A DNA stretch of 64,000 bases from Aliiroseovarius pelagivivens. GTDB taxonomy: Bacteria > Pseudomonadota > Alphaproteobacteria > Rhodobacterales > Rhodobacteraceae. The DNA lies in contig NZ_OMOI01000001.1 in the NCBI RefSeq assembly GCF_900302485.1, forward strand, positions 744,001 through 808,000, read 5' to 3'. Below, one piece after another: positions 27,145 through 35,670 of the stretch (positions are counted from its first letter, which is position 1; each line of letters starts with the position of its first letter). Made by a program: the position numbers and the translations under genes. The notes beneath the pieces were generated by a model. It did not search any database. It was not told the DNA's origin and saw nothing but the letters and a program-made list of their open reading frames with translations.

Positions 27145-28074
27145 ATGATCCTTTGCTGTGGAGAAGCCCTTATCGACATGATCCCTGAGCAAACAGTTCA
27201 GGGTCCGGATGGCTACGTGCCGCGATCGGGCGGTGCGATATTCAATACGGCTATTGGCTTGGGTCGTCTGGGGTGTCGCACTGGTCTGTTGAGTGGCATA
27301 TCGACAGATGTGTTCGGACATCAGCTTATGGCCGATCTGAGGGCAAGCAATGTCGATACCCGTTATGTCATTCGGTCAGATCGTCCTACGACATTGGCAT
27401 TCGTCAAACTGTCCGACGGTCAGGCGTCGTATACATTTTTTGACGAGAATTCCGCGGGCCGGATGATCGAAGCTCGTGATTTGCCTGCCGAAATAGGAGA
27501 CGTTTCCGCCATGTTTTTCGGCGGCATCAGTCTGGCCTGCGATCCGGGCGCTGAAACTTACGTGCAATTTGCTGTAGCGCATGCGCGCAACTGTGTCGTG
27601 ATGGTTGACCCCAATATACGGCCCAGTTTCATTGGAGATGAACAGAAATTTCGAGACCGCATTGATCGGATGCTCAGGTTGGCAGATATTGTGAAAGTCT
27701 CTGACGAAGACTTGAATTGGATCATTCAGAGTACGGACTCGCTTGAAGCGAAAGTCGCGCAATTACAGAAAATTGGACCTTCCGTTGTCCTTTTGACCCG
27801 CGGCAGCTCAGGTGCTCAAGCATGGTTGCCGGATGGACGATCAATCTTTGTCGCCAGTCAGAAAGTCGATGTCGTCGACACTGTCGGTGCGGGTGACACC
27901 TTCAATGCCGGCGTGCTCGCAAGCCTTTCTGAAGCAGGCCTGCTTACGAAAACTGCTATTCAAACGGTGCAAGAAAACGATGTCGCTGAGGCAATTGGTT
28001 TCGGTGCACGTGCCGCTGCAATTACTGTCAGCCGAGCGGGGGCAAACCCACCGTGGCGTGATGAGCTATATTGA
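27145..28074 (+). CDS. mtlZ: fructokinase, PfkB family
   Basis: A 309-residue ribokinase/PfkB-family sugar kinase. The N-terminal sugar-binding Gly motif is SGGAIFNTAIGLGRLG. The ATP and anion-hole motif with the catalytic Asp is DTVGAGDTFNAGVL near residue 250. It would phosphorylate fructose from SmoS and MtlK to fructose-6-phosphate, completing hexitol entry into central metabolism. It lies 68 bases after mtlK, the last gene of the operon, and about 100 bases before an IS relic. The symbol follows Rhodobacter usage. Confidence 0.87.
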   Translation: MILCCGEALIDMIPEQTVQGPDGYVPRSGGAIFNTAIGLGRLGCRTGLLSGISTDVFGHQLMADLRASNVDTRYVIRSDRPTTLAFVKLSDGQASYTFFDENSAGRMIEARDLPAEIGDVSAMFFGGISLACDPGAETYVQFAVAHARNCVVMVDPNIRPSFIGDEQKFRDRIDRMLRLADIVKVSDEDLNWIIQSTDSLEAKVAQLQKIGPSVVLLTRGSSGAQAWLPDGRSIFVASQKVDVVDTVGAGDTFNAGVLASLSEAGLLTKTAIQTVQENDVAEAIGFGARAAAITVSRAGANPPWRDELY

Positions 28075-28173
28075 AGCGGTAGAACGAGCAAATAAAACTT
28101 GTTCAACACACAATGTAAGCGAGCCATCGGCGAACACACGACTGTTCTTTCGTGGGCTCAGATTTGCTGAGAC

Positions 28174-28494
28174 GGCTCTGTCAGAAGGAAACCTGCTTGA
28201 GACAGGTAGGGGGCTGACTTGGCGTCTTTCCCTGTCCAAACCCTTTCCCTTTCACCATTTTAAAACCAGTCCCGACATCATCCGCCTTACGGTGATGATG
28301 TATGTTCGGTTTCCAGTTTCGTTGCAAAACGTCGAGGCTTTGCTGCGCGAACGTGGGATCGATTTCAGCCACGAAACCGCGAGAATCTAGCGATGACGAA
28401 GCGCAGGCAACTGTTCGGTGTCTGAGTAACCGAATTAGGAACGCACATATCCCATTTCGACGAGAAGAAAGCGCGATGTCGCGCTTCGAAAGAG
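28174..28494 (+). pseudogene. IS6-family element relic, left part with internal deletion
   Basis: The sequence begins with the same GGCTCTGTCAG end as the intact copy at 8232 and follows it closely for about 215 bases, including the non-coding leader. The transposase ATG is changed to CTG. After FSHETARI there is a stop, and about 290 bases of the middle, with both catalytic Asp codons, are missing. Similarity resumes with LSNRIRNAHIPFRREE, where the catalytic Glu of the intact copy is Arg. It ends at MSRFER. The right end of the element is absent here; a matching continuation lies at 38539-38676. Confidence 0.85.
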
Positions 28495-28505
28495 GTTCAG
28501 CTTTC

Positions 28506-29645
28506 TCATCCCAAACCCGACACCGCACGCAGGTCACGAGAGATACGGACCAGATTCGAAAGGCGGCAGGTTGCTGCAGTTGGTGTGGGCAATGGTAGAT
28601 TGATAAGCTGCGCCGGCGCAGTCGTTGCCGCGCCAAGCACGGCCTCAAGCGGTAGGCCGACCTGTTCGACCATCACCCGGATGGCGGTCGTCAATTCCAG
28701 ATCCGCCCCAGCCAATGTGCCATCCGCCAGCGTCAACTGACCGTTTTGACGATGTATGGTGCGGTCTTTCAACGTGAATTGCGTTTTGTTGGAACCTGCT
28801 ACGGCCATTGCGTCGCTGACCAGAAATACCCGGCCCGGTTCGGACTTAGCAGCCCATGCAGTGCGGATGGATTGCGGGTGGACATGAACCGCATCGGCGA
28901 TCAGCCCAGTGGACACCTCACCGCAAGCGAGGGCGGCACCCACAAGCCCCGGTTCGCGATTGCCAAGTTGGCTCATCGCATTGAACAGATGGGTAACGCA
29001 GCGCGCTCCGGCAGCCATATAGCTGCGGCAGGTATCATAGTCCGCATCCGTATGGCCCAGCGATACAAGTATGCCCGCCTGTGCCATAGCTGCGACCTGC
29101 GCTTCGGTTACGTTTTCAGGTGCGATGGTGACTTTCAGGCAGGGTAGGGCGGCGGCGGCGGCCAGCAACTCGGCCAAATCACCGCCCTGCATCGGCCGGA
29201 TCAGCTCTGCGTCATGTGCGCCTTTGCGGGCAACTGACAGGTGCGGACCCTCAAGATGCAGCCCTGCAATTCCGGGGACGCCTTGGCCAATGGCGTCGAT
29301 GGTCGCCGCAATGGTCGCGCGTGTAATTTCGGGTGTGTCGGTGATCAGGGTGGGCAACAGATGCGTTACGCCAAGCGCGCGATGGGCACGCGCGATCCGC
29401 GTGAGGGTCTCGACCGACGGATCGTCCCCCAACATGATCCCGTCCCCGCCATTCACCTGCAGATCCACATAGCCGGGGCCTAGGATGTCTCCGCCAAGGT
29501 CAATGACCTCGCCCAAGTTAGGCACATCCGCGTCGGGGCCATACGCCACGCGCTGCCAGTCTTTGAAACTGATCGCGTAACCGTCAATCAGCCGCGCCCC
29601 GTCGAAAAGCCGTCCGCCGCGAAATGTCACCGTGCCATGCATCAT
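28506..29645 (-). CDS. nagA: N-acetylglucosamine-6-phosphate deacetylase
   Basis: A 379-residue amidohydrolase converting GlcNAc-6-P to GlcN-6-P and acetate. Metal and catalytic residues are recognisable in order: GYVDLQVNGGDG, Glu in GLHLEGPHLS, His in VSLGHTDADYD, His in CVTHLFNAMSQ, and Asp in FLVSDAMAVAG. The extreme C terminus (after APAQLINLP) is unlike the usual 'G.l.pG..ADlv' pattern and may be slightly altered; it stops 12 bases from the left IS relic. It overlaps the SIS gene by 4 bases. Last gene of the leftward amino-sugar unit. Confidence 0.92.
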   Translation of the reverse strand: MMHGTVTFRGGRLFDGARLIDGYAISFKDWQRVAYGPDADVPNLGEVIDLGGDILGPGYVDLQVNGGDGIMLGDDPSVETLTRIARAHRALGVTHLLPTLITDTPEITRATIAATIDAIGQGVPGIAGLHLEGPHLSVARKGAHDAELIRPMQGGDLAELLAAAAALPCLKVTIAPENVTEAQVAAMAQAGILVSLGHTDADYDTCRSYMAAGARCVTHLFNAMSQLGNREPGLVGAALACGEVSTGLIADAVHVHPQSIRTAWAAKSEPGRVFLVSDAMAVAGSNKTQFTLKDRTIHRQNGQLTLADGTLAGADLELTTAIRVMVEQVGLPLEAVLGAATTAPAQLINLPLPTPTAATCRLSNLVRISRDLRAVSGLG

Positions 29646-30685
29646 ACCGTTTCCGTCACTTTCTTCAGGTGGCGGGGCGTGTCCGGGTTGATCCCGCGCC
29701 GGGCAGCGACAGTTTCCACCATGCCATAGAAAGACACGATCGAGGCCACAGGATCAGTGATCCAATGATCCGTGCAAACATGGGGCAGGTGGGTTGCCAC
29801 CTTGGCTTTGTCCGAGGTCGTGAACGCCAGCGCACCCTTTTCGGCCAGCGCATCGGCCACGCTGGCAATGCTGTCTTCAGCGGCATCGCGGGCCGCGAAG
29901 GCAATCACCGGGAAGCCCGGCTCGACGATCGAGACAGGGCCGTGCAACACCTCGGCCGAGGAATAGCTTTCTGCATGGATCTGGCAGGTCTCTTTGAACT
30001 TCAGCGCTGCTTCATTTGAGATCGCCCAGCTGGGCCCGCGCCCAAGGGTGAAGAGTGACTGGCATTCTCCAGACCCAACGACGGCCTCTACGACCGGAGA
30101 CCAATCACATTCGGTTGCTTTTTGCAGATGCCGGGGCAGGGCGTGGATTGCTGCGATCAGCTTGGCATCATTTTTTAGCTGCGCCAGAAGCCAAAGCCCC
30201 GCAACAAGCGATGTCACAAAAGTCTTTGTGGCCGCAACGCTCAGCTCGGGTCCTGCATGGATCGGCAGTGTGGCGGTGGTTGCCTGCGACAAGGGAGATG
30301 TCGCATCATTGGTTATGGCCACGGTATAGGCGCCGGTTTTGGCAAAGGCTTCGGTCAGCCGGACGATGTCAGGGCTTTGACCTGACTGTGACACGGAAAT
30401 GCACAGCGAGCCCTCACCCGCAACATCCACGCCATAGATGGACTTGATAGACGGTCCGACGGATGCCATCGGCAATCCCAGCAACAGCTCGCTGGCGTAC
30501 TTCAAATATGTGGCGGCATGGTCTGACGAGCCGCGTGCCACCGACAACAGGAACCGTGGATCCTGCTCGCGGATTTCAGCCGCTGTTGCCAGAACACCGT
30601 CGCGCCCTTCTGTTAAAAGCCGTTCTACGGCGTCAGGAATTTCATTGATTTCGCGTCGCATGCGCGTTGTCGTGTCTTGGGACAT
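29642..30685 (-). CDS. SIS-domain glucosamine-6-phosphate deaminase (NagB-II type)
   Basis: A 347-residue protein with two SIS domains, like the isomerase half of GlmS but without the glutaminase half. SIS 1 has LSVARGSSDHAATYLKYASE and SVSQSGQSPDIVRL. SIS 2 has LGRGPSWAISNEAALKFKE, with YSSAEVLHGP behind it. Such proteins next to nagA deaminate GlcN-6-P to fructose-6-phosphate and ammonia, replacing classical NagB, which is not in the window. Cytoplasmic. The exact reaction is inferred from context. Confidence 0.87.
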   Translation of the reverse strand: MSQDTTTRMRREINEIPDAVERLLTEGRDGVLATAAEIREQDPRFLLSVARGSSDHAATYLKYASELLLGLPMASVGPSIKSIYGVDVAGEGSLCISVSQSGQSPDIVRLTEAFAKTGAYTVAITNDATSPLSQATTATLPIHAGPELSVAATKTFVTSLVAGLWLLAQLKNDAKLIAAIHALPRHLQKATECDWSPVVEAVVGSGECQSLFTLGRGPSWAISNEAALKFKETCQIHAESYSSAEVLHGPVSIVEPGFPVIAFAARDAAEDSIASVADALAEKGALAFTTSDKAKVATHLPHVCTDHWITDPVASIVSFYGMVETVAARRGINPDTPRHLKKVTETV

Positions 30686-30711
30686 GTCAGGCAGCCTTCA
30701 TGTTTGTCAGG

Positions 30712-31467
30712 TCACGTTGAAAGGCGCAGTTCAGCCACAAAGTCATAGGCGTCACCGCGATAGACGGATTTGGTCAGTTCGGCCACACGGCCGCTGTCGA
30801 GATAGGAAATGCGCTGGATACTCAGCCCTGCTGTGCCTTCGGCTACGCCCAGAAGCTCGGCATCGCCGGGCTCGAGATTGACCGCCGAGATTTTTTGCAC
30901 CGCACGCACCGGGCGATTGCCGGATTGCTCAAGCACTTCGTAAAGTGATCGCGAAACGTCGATCGGGTTGGGCAGGATGTCCAGCGGAAGCGAAGCGCGT
31001 TCCAGCGCCATCGGCTGGCCGTCTGCCTCGCGCAGTCGATAAATGCGCGCGACGGAATCTCCGGTGGCAAGGCCCAGTGTCAAAACCTCTTCCGGCGACG
31101 GGATGAAGACGCCACGTTCCAGCCAGCGCGAGGTGGTTTCGAGGCCGCGCCGCTTCATGTCTTCAGTGAATGAAGTCAGGTGTGACAGCGACTGTTCGAC
31201 CCGTGCAACGGGCGCTCGGACAAATGATCCTGATCCCTGACGTTGCTCGACCACGCCAAGCTTCACCAGCTCCTGAATGGCTTTGCGCACGGTGACACGG
31301 GACAACTCGGTAATCTCTGCGACCTCTCGTTCCGGGGGCAGAGAGCTGTCGGGCGGCAAAATACCTTTCTCGATCGCTTCTTCAATCCTGCGACGCAGTT
31401 GTACGTAACGCGGGCCCGAGCGGTGTCCCAACCATTCCTGAGGATCCAGAAACTCAGAGATGTTCAT
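30712..31467 (-). CDS. GntR-family (HutC/UTRA) regulator of the amino-sugar locus
   Basis: A 251-residue regulator with an N-terminal winged helix (about residues 18-85, including REVAEITELSRVTVRKAIQE) and a C-terminal UTRA ligand domain (from about residue 100, including IYRLREADGQPMALERASLP). UTRA regulators in nag loci usually sense GlcN-6-P or GlcNAc-6-P. The chosen ATG at 31467 has GAGGAAATTGCAC in front and overlaps the end of the kinase gene by 14 bases. Candidate targets are the phased repeats at 32354-32480. Confidence 0.88.
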   Translation of the reverse strand: MNISEFLDPQEWLGHRSGPRYVQLRRRIEEAIEKGILPPDSSLPPEREVAEITELSRVTVRKAIQELVKLGVVEQRQGSGSFVRAPVARVEQSLSHLTSFTEDMKRRGLETTSRWLERGVFIPSPEEVLTLGLATGDSVARIYRLREADGQPMALERASLPLDILPNPIDVSRSLYEVLEQSGNRPVRAVQKISAVNLEPGDAELLGVAEGTAGLSIQRISYLDSGRVAELTKSVYRGDAYDFVAELRLST

Positions 31468-32350
31468 GTGCAATTTCCTCGCTGAACGATTGGGCCAATG
31501 ACAACGCCCCACTGAGGGGTTCGCCCGCTGGGGCGACTACACAGCTTTGCATGGTGTCGGGCAAATAAGAGGCATAGTGCGGGGCGATCCCTCCGGTAAG
31601 GCAGATGGCAATGCCGGGCTTCCACCCCAAGGTTGGCAGCAGATCTGCGATACTGTTTGCAGCCTCATGCATTACCTGCAGGGCAAGTGGGTCGTCTTGT
31701 GCTGCATGGGCGGTGATCGCCGGAGCGAGCGCCCCGAAATCCGCAGGGCTGGCAGTGGATGCGAAGCGTACAATGCCTGCTGCGCCAGATAGCTTTTCCA
31801 GAAAATGCCGGGACACTGCGCTGTGTTCACAGAATCCATCCACGGCTTCCAGCGTAAGCGCCAAACCGCGTCGTCCAACCCATTGTGCCGACGCCGCGTC
31901 GCCCAGAACCGGCCCCCAGCCACCAGCAAATCTCTGGCTTCCGTTGATTTGAGCCGCCAAAAATGAACCGGTGCCGCAGTGTGCCACCACTCCGTCACGC
32001 ATGCCCAATGCGCCAACCAGTGCAGAGGGGCGATCATCTTCGACGCGTATATGTGAGAAAGGGAGTGCTTCAGTGACGTTCTTGGCAACCGAAGGCCCTG
32101 CTACTCCTGCAAATCCGGCGTAGGCTGGAAAGCTGGACAGGATGTCTAAGGTGATCCCAGCGCGCGCGCTCAGCAGCTCCAGCCCGTGTATGATAACGGA
32201 AATAGCTGCGTCGAAGTTCGTCGTGACATTGGCGGAGCCGAGCTCGACCACTGTGTTGGCGCGCCCTTCGCGCAAGGCGAGGCGGCAGCGCGTGCCGCCC
32301 CCATCAATGGCGACAACCGGGCTGGATATGTGCGCGGACGAGTAAGTCAT
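31454..32350 (-). CDS. BadF/BadG/BcrA-type kinase, probable N-acetylhexosamine kinase
   Basis: A 298-residue ASKHA-fold ATPase. The phosphate-1 motif is VAIDGGGTRCRLAL, phosphate-2-like AHCGTGSFLAA, and the substrate region GGWGPVLGDAASAQWVGRRGL; a late adenosine motif lies in CLTGGIAPHY. Bacterial relatives phosphorylate GlcNAc or related amino sugars. In this locus it would make GlcNAc-6-P or MurNAc-6-P from sugar imported by the ABC system. First gene of the leftward unit, divergent from murQ. Confidence 0.85.
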   Translation of the reverse strand: MTYSSAHISSPVVAIDGGGTRCRLALREGRANTVVELGSANVTTNFDAAISVIIHGLELLSARAGITLDILSSFPAYAGFAGVAGPSVAKNVTEALPFSHIRVEDDRPSALVGALGMRDGVVAHCGTGSFLAAQINGSQRFAGGWGPVLGDAASAQWVGRRGLALTLEAVDGFCEHSAVSRHFLEKLSGAAGIVRFASTASPADFGALAPAITAHAAQDDPLALQVMHEAANSIADLLPTLGWKPGIAICLTGGIAPHYASYLPDTMQSCVVAPAGEPLSGALSLAQSFSEEIAHEHL

Positions 32351-32353
32351 TTG

Positions 32354-32480
32354 ATACCTTTATAATACCTATATGCGTATTGAAAGACCAAAATCGGTCC
32401 ATACGCCCAATTTAGGGGTCAAATCATGCAAATTGAGGGCCCTGAAACAAAATGGTAGACAAATGGTATCTAAAAGGTAT
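32354..32480. promoter_or_regulatory. helically phased GGTAT/ATACC repeats between divergent amino-sugar units
   Basis: In the 159-base divergent gap, ATACC occurs at 32354 and 32365 on the kinase side. GGTAG/GGTAT occurs at 32454, 32465 and 32476 on the murQ side. All spacings within a set are exactly 11 bases, so copies lie on one face of the helix, and the two sets are inverted relative to each other. This is a strong candidate binding array for the UTRA GntR regulator, controlling both directions. Confidence 0.6.
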
Positions 32481-32509
32481 GTTAATTGGCAGTCCAAGGG
32501 GGGAATCGC

Positions 32510-33403
32510 GTGTCACTACGAGTCACGGAGCAATTGCATGAGAGGGCAGAGGGGCTTGATTGCCTCCCTCTGAACGAGATCGCATTGCTTCTGTCGAAGG
32601 GGCAGGGCAAGGCTGCAGTCTGTGTAGAGGATGCAGCGCGCCAGATTGCTGACGCCAGCCAGGCCATGGCGCAAAGTATTACCCAAAACGCAGTGCTGCA
32701 CTACGTTGCCGCTGGATCCTCGGGCTTGATGGCCGCGGCTGATGCGATGGAGTTGGGTGGTACATTCTCGATCGGCCCCTCGCAAATTCGCATTCATATG
32801 GCGGGCGGGTTGCCAACTGGCGCTGAAATGCCTGGCGGCACAGAAGATGAAACTGACCAAATCCGCGAAAGCCTTGCTGGGGTCACGCCTTCGGATACGG
32901 TGATCGCAGTTTCGGCCAGCGGGTCGACCCCATACACGAATGAAGCGGCCCGCATGGCAAAGACCGCGGGGGCCACGGTGATCGGTATTGCCAACAATGC
33001 AGGGGCTGAACTGCTACGCCTCAGTGATCATCCCATTTTGCTGGCCACTCCGCCCGAACTGCTTTCCGGCTCAACGCGGATGGGTGCAGGCACGGCCCAA
33101 AAAATTGCGCTGAACATGTTGTCGACGCTGATGGCCGTGGAACTGGGTCACGTGCATGATGGAATGATGGTCAACTTGACCGCGGATAACGCCAAGTTGC
33201 TGGGCCGCGCGCGTGGCATTGTGGCGAAAATCGCGAGCGTGGACGACGCCAGTGCTGAACGTGCCCTTTCGCATGCAGGTGGCGCCGTCAAACCCGCCAT
33301 TCTGATTGCATCCGGCGCGGAAAGCCTGACCGAGGCAAACGCGCTTTTGAATGCCAGCAACGGACGTCTTCGTCCTGTGCTGGAGAAACTCAAGAACCAA
33401 TAA
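32510..33403 (+). CDS. murQ: N-acetylmuramic acid 6-phosphate etherase
   Basis: A 297-residue SIS-fold etherase that splits MurNAc-6-P into GlcNAc-6-P and D-lactate. The family signature is LSGSTRMGAGTAQKIALNMLST. Catalytic Glu candidates are in AADAMELGG and GGTEDETDQ, equivalent to the two conserved acids of E. coli MurQ. The usual N-terminal 'TE..N' segment is diverged. The start is a GTG at 32510 with AGGGGGG ahead; a TTG eight codons earlier is in frame but precedes that site. Its product is the substrate of NagA across the divergent promoter. Confidence 0.87.
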   Translation: MSLRVTEQLHERAEGLDCLPLNEIALLLSKGQGKAAVCVEDAARQIADASQAMAQSITQNAVLHYVAAGSSGLMAAADAMELGGTFSIGPSQIRIHMAGGLPTGAEMPGGTEDETDQIRESLAGVTPSDTVIAVSASGSTPYTNEAARMAKTAGATVIGIANNAGAELLRLSDHPILLATPPELLSGSTRMGAGTAQKIALNMLSTLMAVELGHVHDGMMVNLTADNAKLLGRARGIVAKIASVDDASAERALSHAGGAVKPAILIASGAESLTEANALLNASNGRLRPVLEKLKNQ

Positions 33404-33425
33404 GTTAAATTTCTGGGAGGAAAAA

Positions 33426-34679
33426 ATGAAACGCAATATCATCTCGCTGGCACTGGCCGGCACCGCACTGGTCGCGACAAGCGCCTATGCCGAAGACGCC
33501 ACGCTGATCATCGAAAGCTGGCGCAACGATGACCTGACCCTGTGGCAGGACAAAATCATCCCGGCCTTCGAGGCCGAGCACCCCGGCATCAAGGTGAAGT
33601 TCACCCCGTCGGCACCAGCAGAATACAACGCTGTGCTGAACTCGAAGCTGGACGCTGGGTCTGCTGGTGATCTGATCACTTGCCGCCCGTTTGATGCCTC
33701 GCTGGCGTTGTTTGACGCCGGACATCTTGCTGATTTGGGCGACATGGAAGCCATGGGCAACTTCTCGGATGTTGCGAAGTCTGCCTGGCAGACGGACGAT
33801 GGTTCGGCCAGCTTCTGTGTGCCAATGGCATCGGTGATCCACGGCTTCATCTACAACAAGGATGCGTTTGCCGAACTGGGCATCGAAGTTCCGAATACCG
33901 AAGCCGAGTTCTTTGCCGCCCTCGACAAGATCAAAGAAGACGGCAGCTATATCCCGATGGCGATGGGCACCAACGACCAGTGGGAAGCGGCGACCATGGG
34001 TTACAACAACATCGGTCCGAACTATTGGAAAGGTGAAGAAGGTCGTCTGGCGCTGATCAATGGCGAACAGAAACTGACTGATCCGCAGTGGGTTGCTCCT
34101 TACGCGACGTTGGCCAAATGGGGCGGTTATCTGGGTGACGGGTATGAAGCCCAGACCTATCCGGACAGCCAAAACCTGTTCACGCTGGGTCGTGCTGCCG
34201 TCTATCCGGCAGGTTCGTGGGAGATCTCGGGCTTCAACGCCTTGGTTGATTTCGAAATGGGCGCTTTCAAGCCTCCAGTCCAGAATGCAGGCGACACCTG
34301 CTACATCTCGGATCACACCGACATCGGCATTGGCATGAATACCAAAACTGCCAACCCGGAAGCCGCCAAGACCTTCCTGTCTTGGGTGGCCAGCCCGGAA
34401 TTTGCCTCGATCTTCGGCAATGCACTGCCGGGTTTCTTCCCACTGTCCAAGACGCCAGTGGATCTAGAAGACCCGCTGGCCAAGGAAATTGTCGGATGGC
34501 GCGGCGAGTGTGAAAGCACCATCCGCTCGACCTATCAGATCCTGTCGCGTGGCACGCCGAACCTTGAGAACGACACCTGGGGCGCGTCTGTCGCTGCCAT
34601 CAAGGGTACTTCGACGCCAGAAGATCTTGGCGCGAAGCTGCAAAACGGTCTGGCCAGCTGGTACGCACCGCAGCAGTAA
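33426..34679 (+). CDS. carbohydrate ABC transporter solute-binding protein (amino-sugar locus)
   Basis: A 417-residue extracellular binding protein of family 1. The signal peptide ends near residue 22 (ATSAYA, then EDATLIIESW). Typical segments are IKVKFTPSAPAEYNAVLNSKL, ASVIHGFIYNKDAFAELGI and GRAAVYPAGSWEISGF. The ATG at 33426 has GGGAGGAAAAA before it. A perfect hairpin follows the stop. The ligand is presumably an N-acetylated amino sugar, a muropeptide sugar or a chito-oligomer, judged from the enzymes. Confidence 0.87.
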   Translation: MKRNIISLALAGTALVATSAYAEDATLIIESWRNDDLTLWQDKIIPAFEAEHPGIKVKFTPSAPAEYNAVLNSKLDAGSAGDLITCRPFDASLALFDAGHLADLGDMEAMGNFSDVAKSAWQTDDGSASFCVPMASVIHGFIYNKDAFAELGIEVPNTEAEFFAALDKIKEDGSYIPMAMGTNDQWEAATMGYNNIGPNYWKGEEGRLALINGEQKLTDPQWVAPYATLAKWGGYLGDGYEAQTYPDSQNLFTLGRAAVYPAGSWEISGFNALVDFEMGAFKPPVQNAGDTCYISDHTDIGIGMNTKTANPEAAKTFLSWVASPEFASIFGNALPGFFPLSKTPVDLEDPLAKEIVGWRGECESTIRSTYQILSRGTPNLENDTWGASVAAIKGTSTPEDLGAKLQNGLASWYAPQQ

Positions 34680-34699
34680 CCTCCCTCTGTTGCAAACGA

Positions 34700-34724
34700 C
34701 CCGGACGCTTTGATGGCGTCCGGG
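34700..34724 (+). promoter_or_regulatory. intercistronic stem-loop after the amino-sugar binding-protein gene
   Basis: A perfect 9-pair stem, CCCGGACGC and GCGTCCGGG, with a 7-base loop, 21 bases after the receptor stop and about 20 bases before the permease start. No T-run follows. It matches the placement of the hairpins at 4601 and 21871. Confidence 0.68.
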
Positions 34725-34743
34725 CACTCAACCGGAGTTTCCC

Positions 34744-35658
34744 ATGCAAAAGCCTCGAATTCGCTGGCATATTGCCGTGTTCCTTGCACCTGCGGTGTTG
34801 GTCTACACGGCGGTGATGATCTTCCCGCTTTTTAACACGTTGCGCCTGTCCTTGTTCAGCAAGGTGGATCAGGAGCGTGTCTATGTCGGGCTTCAGAACT
34901 TCCAGACCCTGTTTGGCGACCCAATCTGGTCAGAGCAGTTCTGGAACGCACTGGGCAACAATTTCTGGTTCTTTCTGGTCCACATGGTGGTCCAAAACCC
35001 AATCGGAGTCGCCTTGGCCGCGATCCTCAGCCATCCCCGGTTGCGGTTTGCCGCCCTCTACCGCTCGGCTATCTTCATTCCCACGATCATGAGTTTCGTG
35101 ATCGTCGGGTTCGCATGGAAACTGATCCTGTCACCCATCTGGGGCATCGCGCCCTCGATGCTGGACGCGGTTGGCCTTAAATCCCTCTTTGCGCCTTGGT
35201 TGGGCAAAGAAGAATACGCGCTGACCACGCTTGCGCTGATCTCGGTCTGGCAGTTCGTCGGCATCCCGATGATGCTGATCTACGCCGCCCTTCTGTCGAT
35301 CCCCGAAGAAATTCTTGAAGCGGGCGAGATTGACGGCATCACTGGCATGTCGGCTTTCTGGAAGATCAAACTGCCACTGATCCTGCCATCAATCGGCATC
35401 ATCTCGATCCTGACTTTCGTGGGCAACTTCAACGCCTTCGACCTGATCTACGCCGCCCAAGGCGCACTGGCGGGTCCGGCATTCTCGACCGACATCCTTG
35501 GCACCTTCATGTATCGCACCTTCTTTGGCTTCCAGCTGCAACTTGGTGACCCGCATATGGGATCGGCCATCGCTGGCGCCATGTTCGCGATCATTCTGAT
35601 TGGTGTTTGTATCTATCTCTTCGGCATCCAAACCCGGATGCGCCGGTATCAGCTGTAA
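34744..35658 (+). CDS. carbohydrate ABC transporter permease 1 (amino-sugar locus)
   Basis: A 304-residue MalF/UgpA-like permease with about six helices. The EAA loop is EILEAGEIDGITGMSAFWKI, followed by LPLILPSIGIISILTFVGNF. Forms the inner-membrane channel with the next protein. It starts 20 bases after the hairpin. Confidence 0.9.
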   Translation: MQKPRIRWHIAVFLAPAVLVYTAVMIFPLFNTLRLSLFSKVDQERVYVGLQNFQTLFGDPIWSEQFWNALGNNFWFFLVHMVVQNPIGVALAAILSHPRLRFAALYRSAIFIPTIMSFVIVGFAWKLILSPIWGIAPSMLDAVGLKSLFAPWLGKEEYALTTLALISVWQFVGIPMMLIYAALLSIPEEILEAGEIDGITGMSAFWKIKLPLILPSIGIISILTFVGNFNAFDLIYAAQGALAGPAFSTDILGTFMYRTFFGFQLQLGDPHMGSAIAGAMFAIILIGVCIYLFGIQTRMRRYQL

Positions 35659-35670
35659 GGAGTTAGGACC

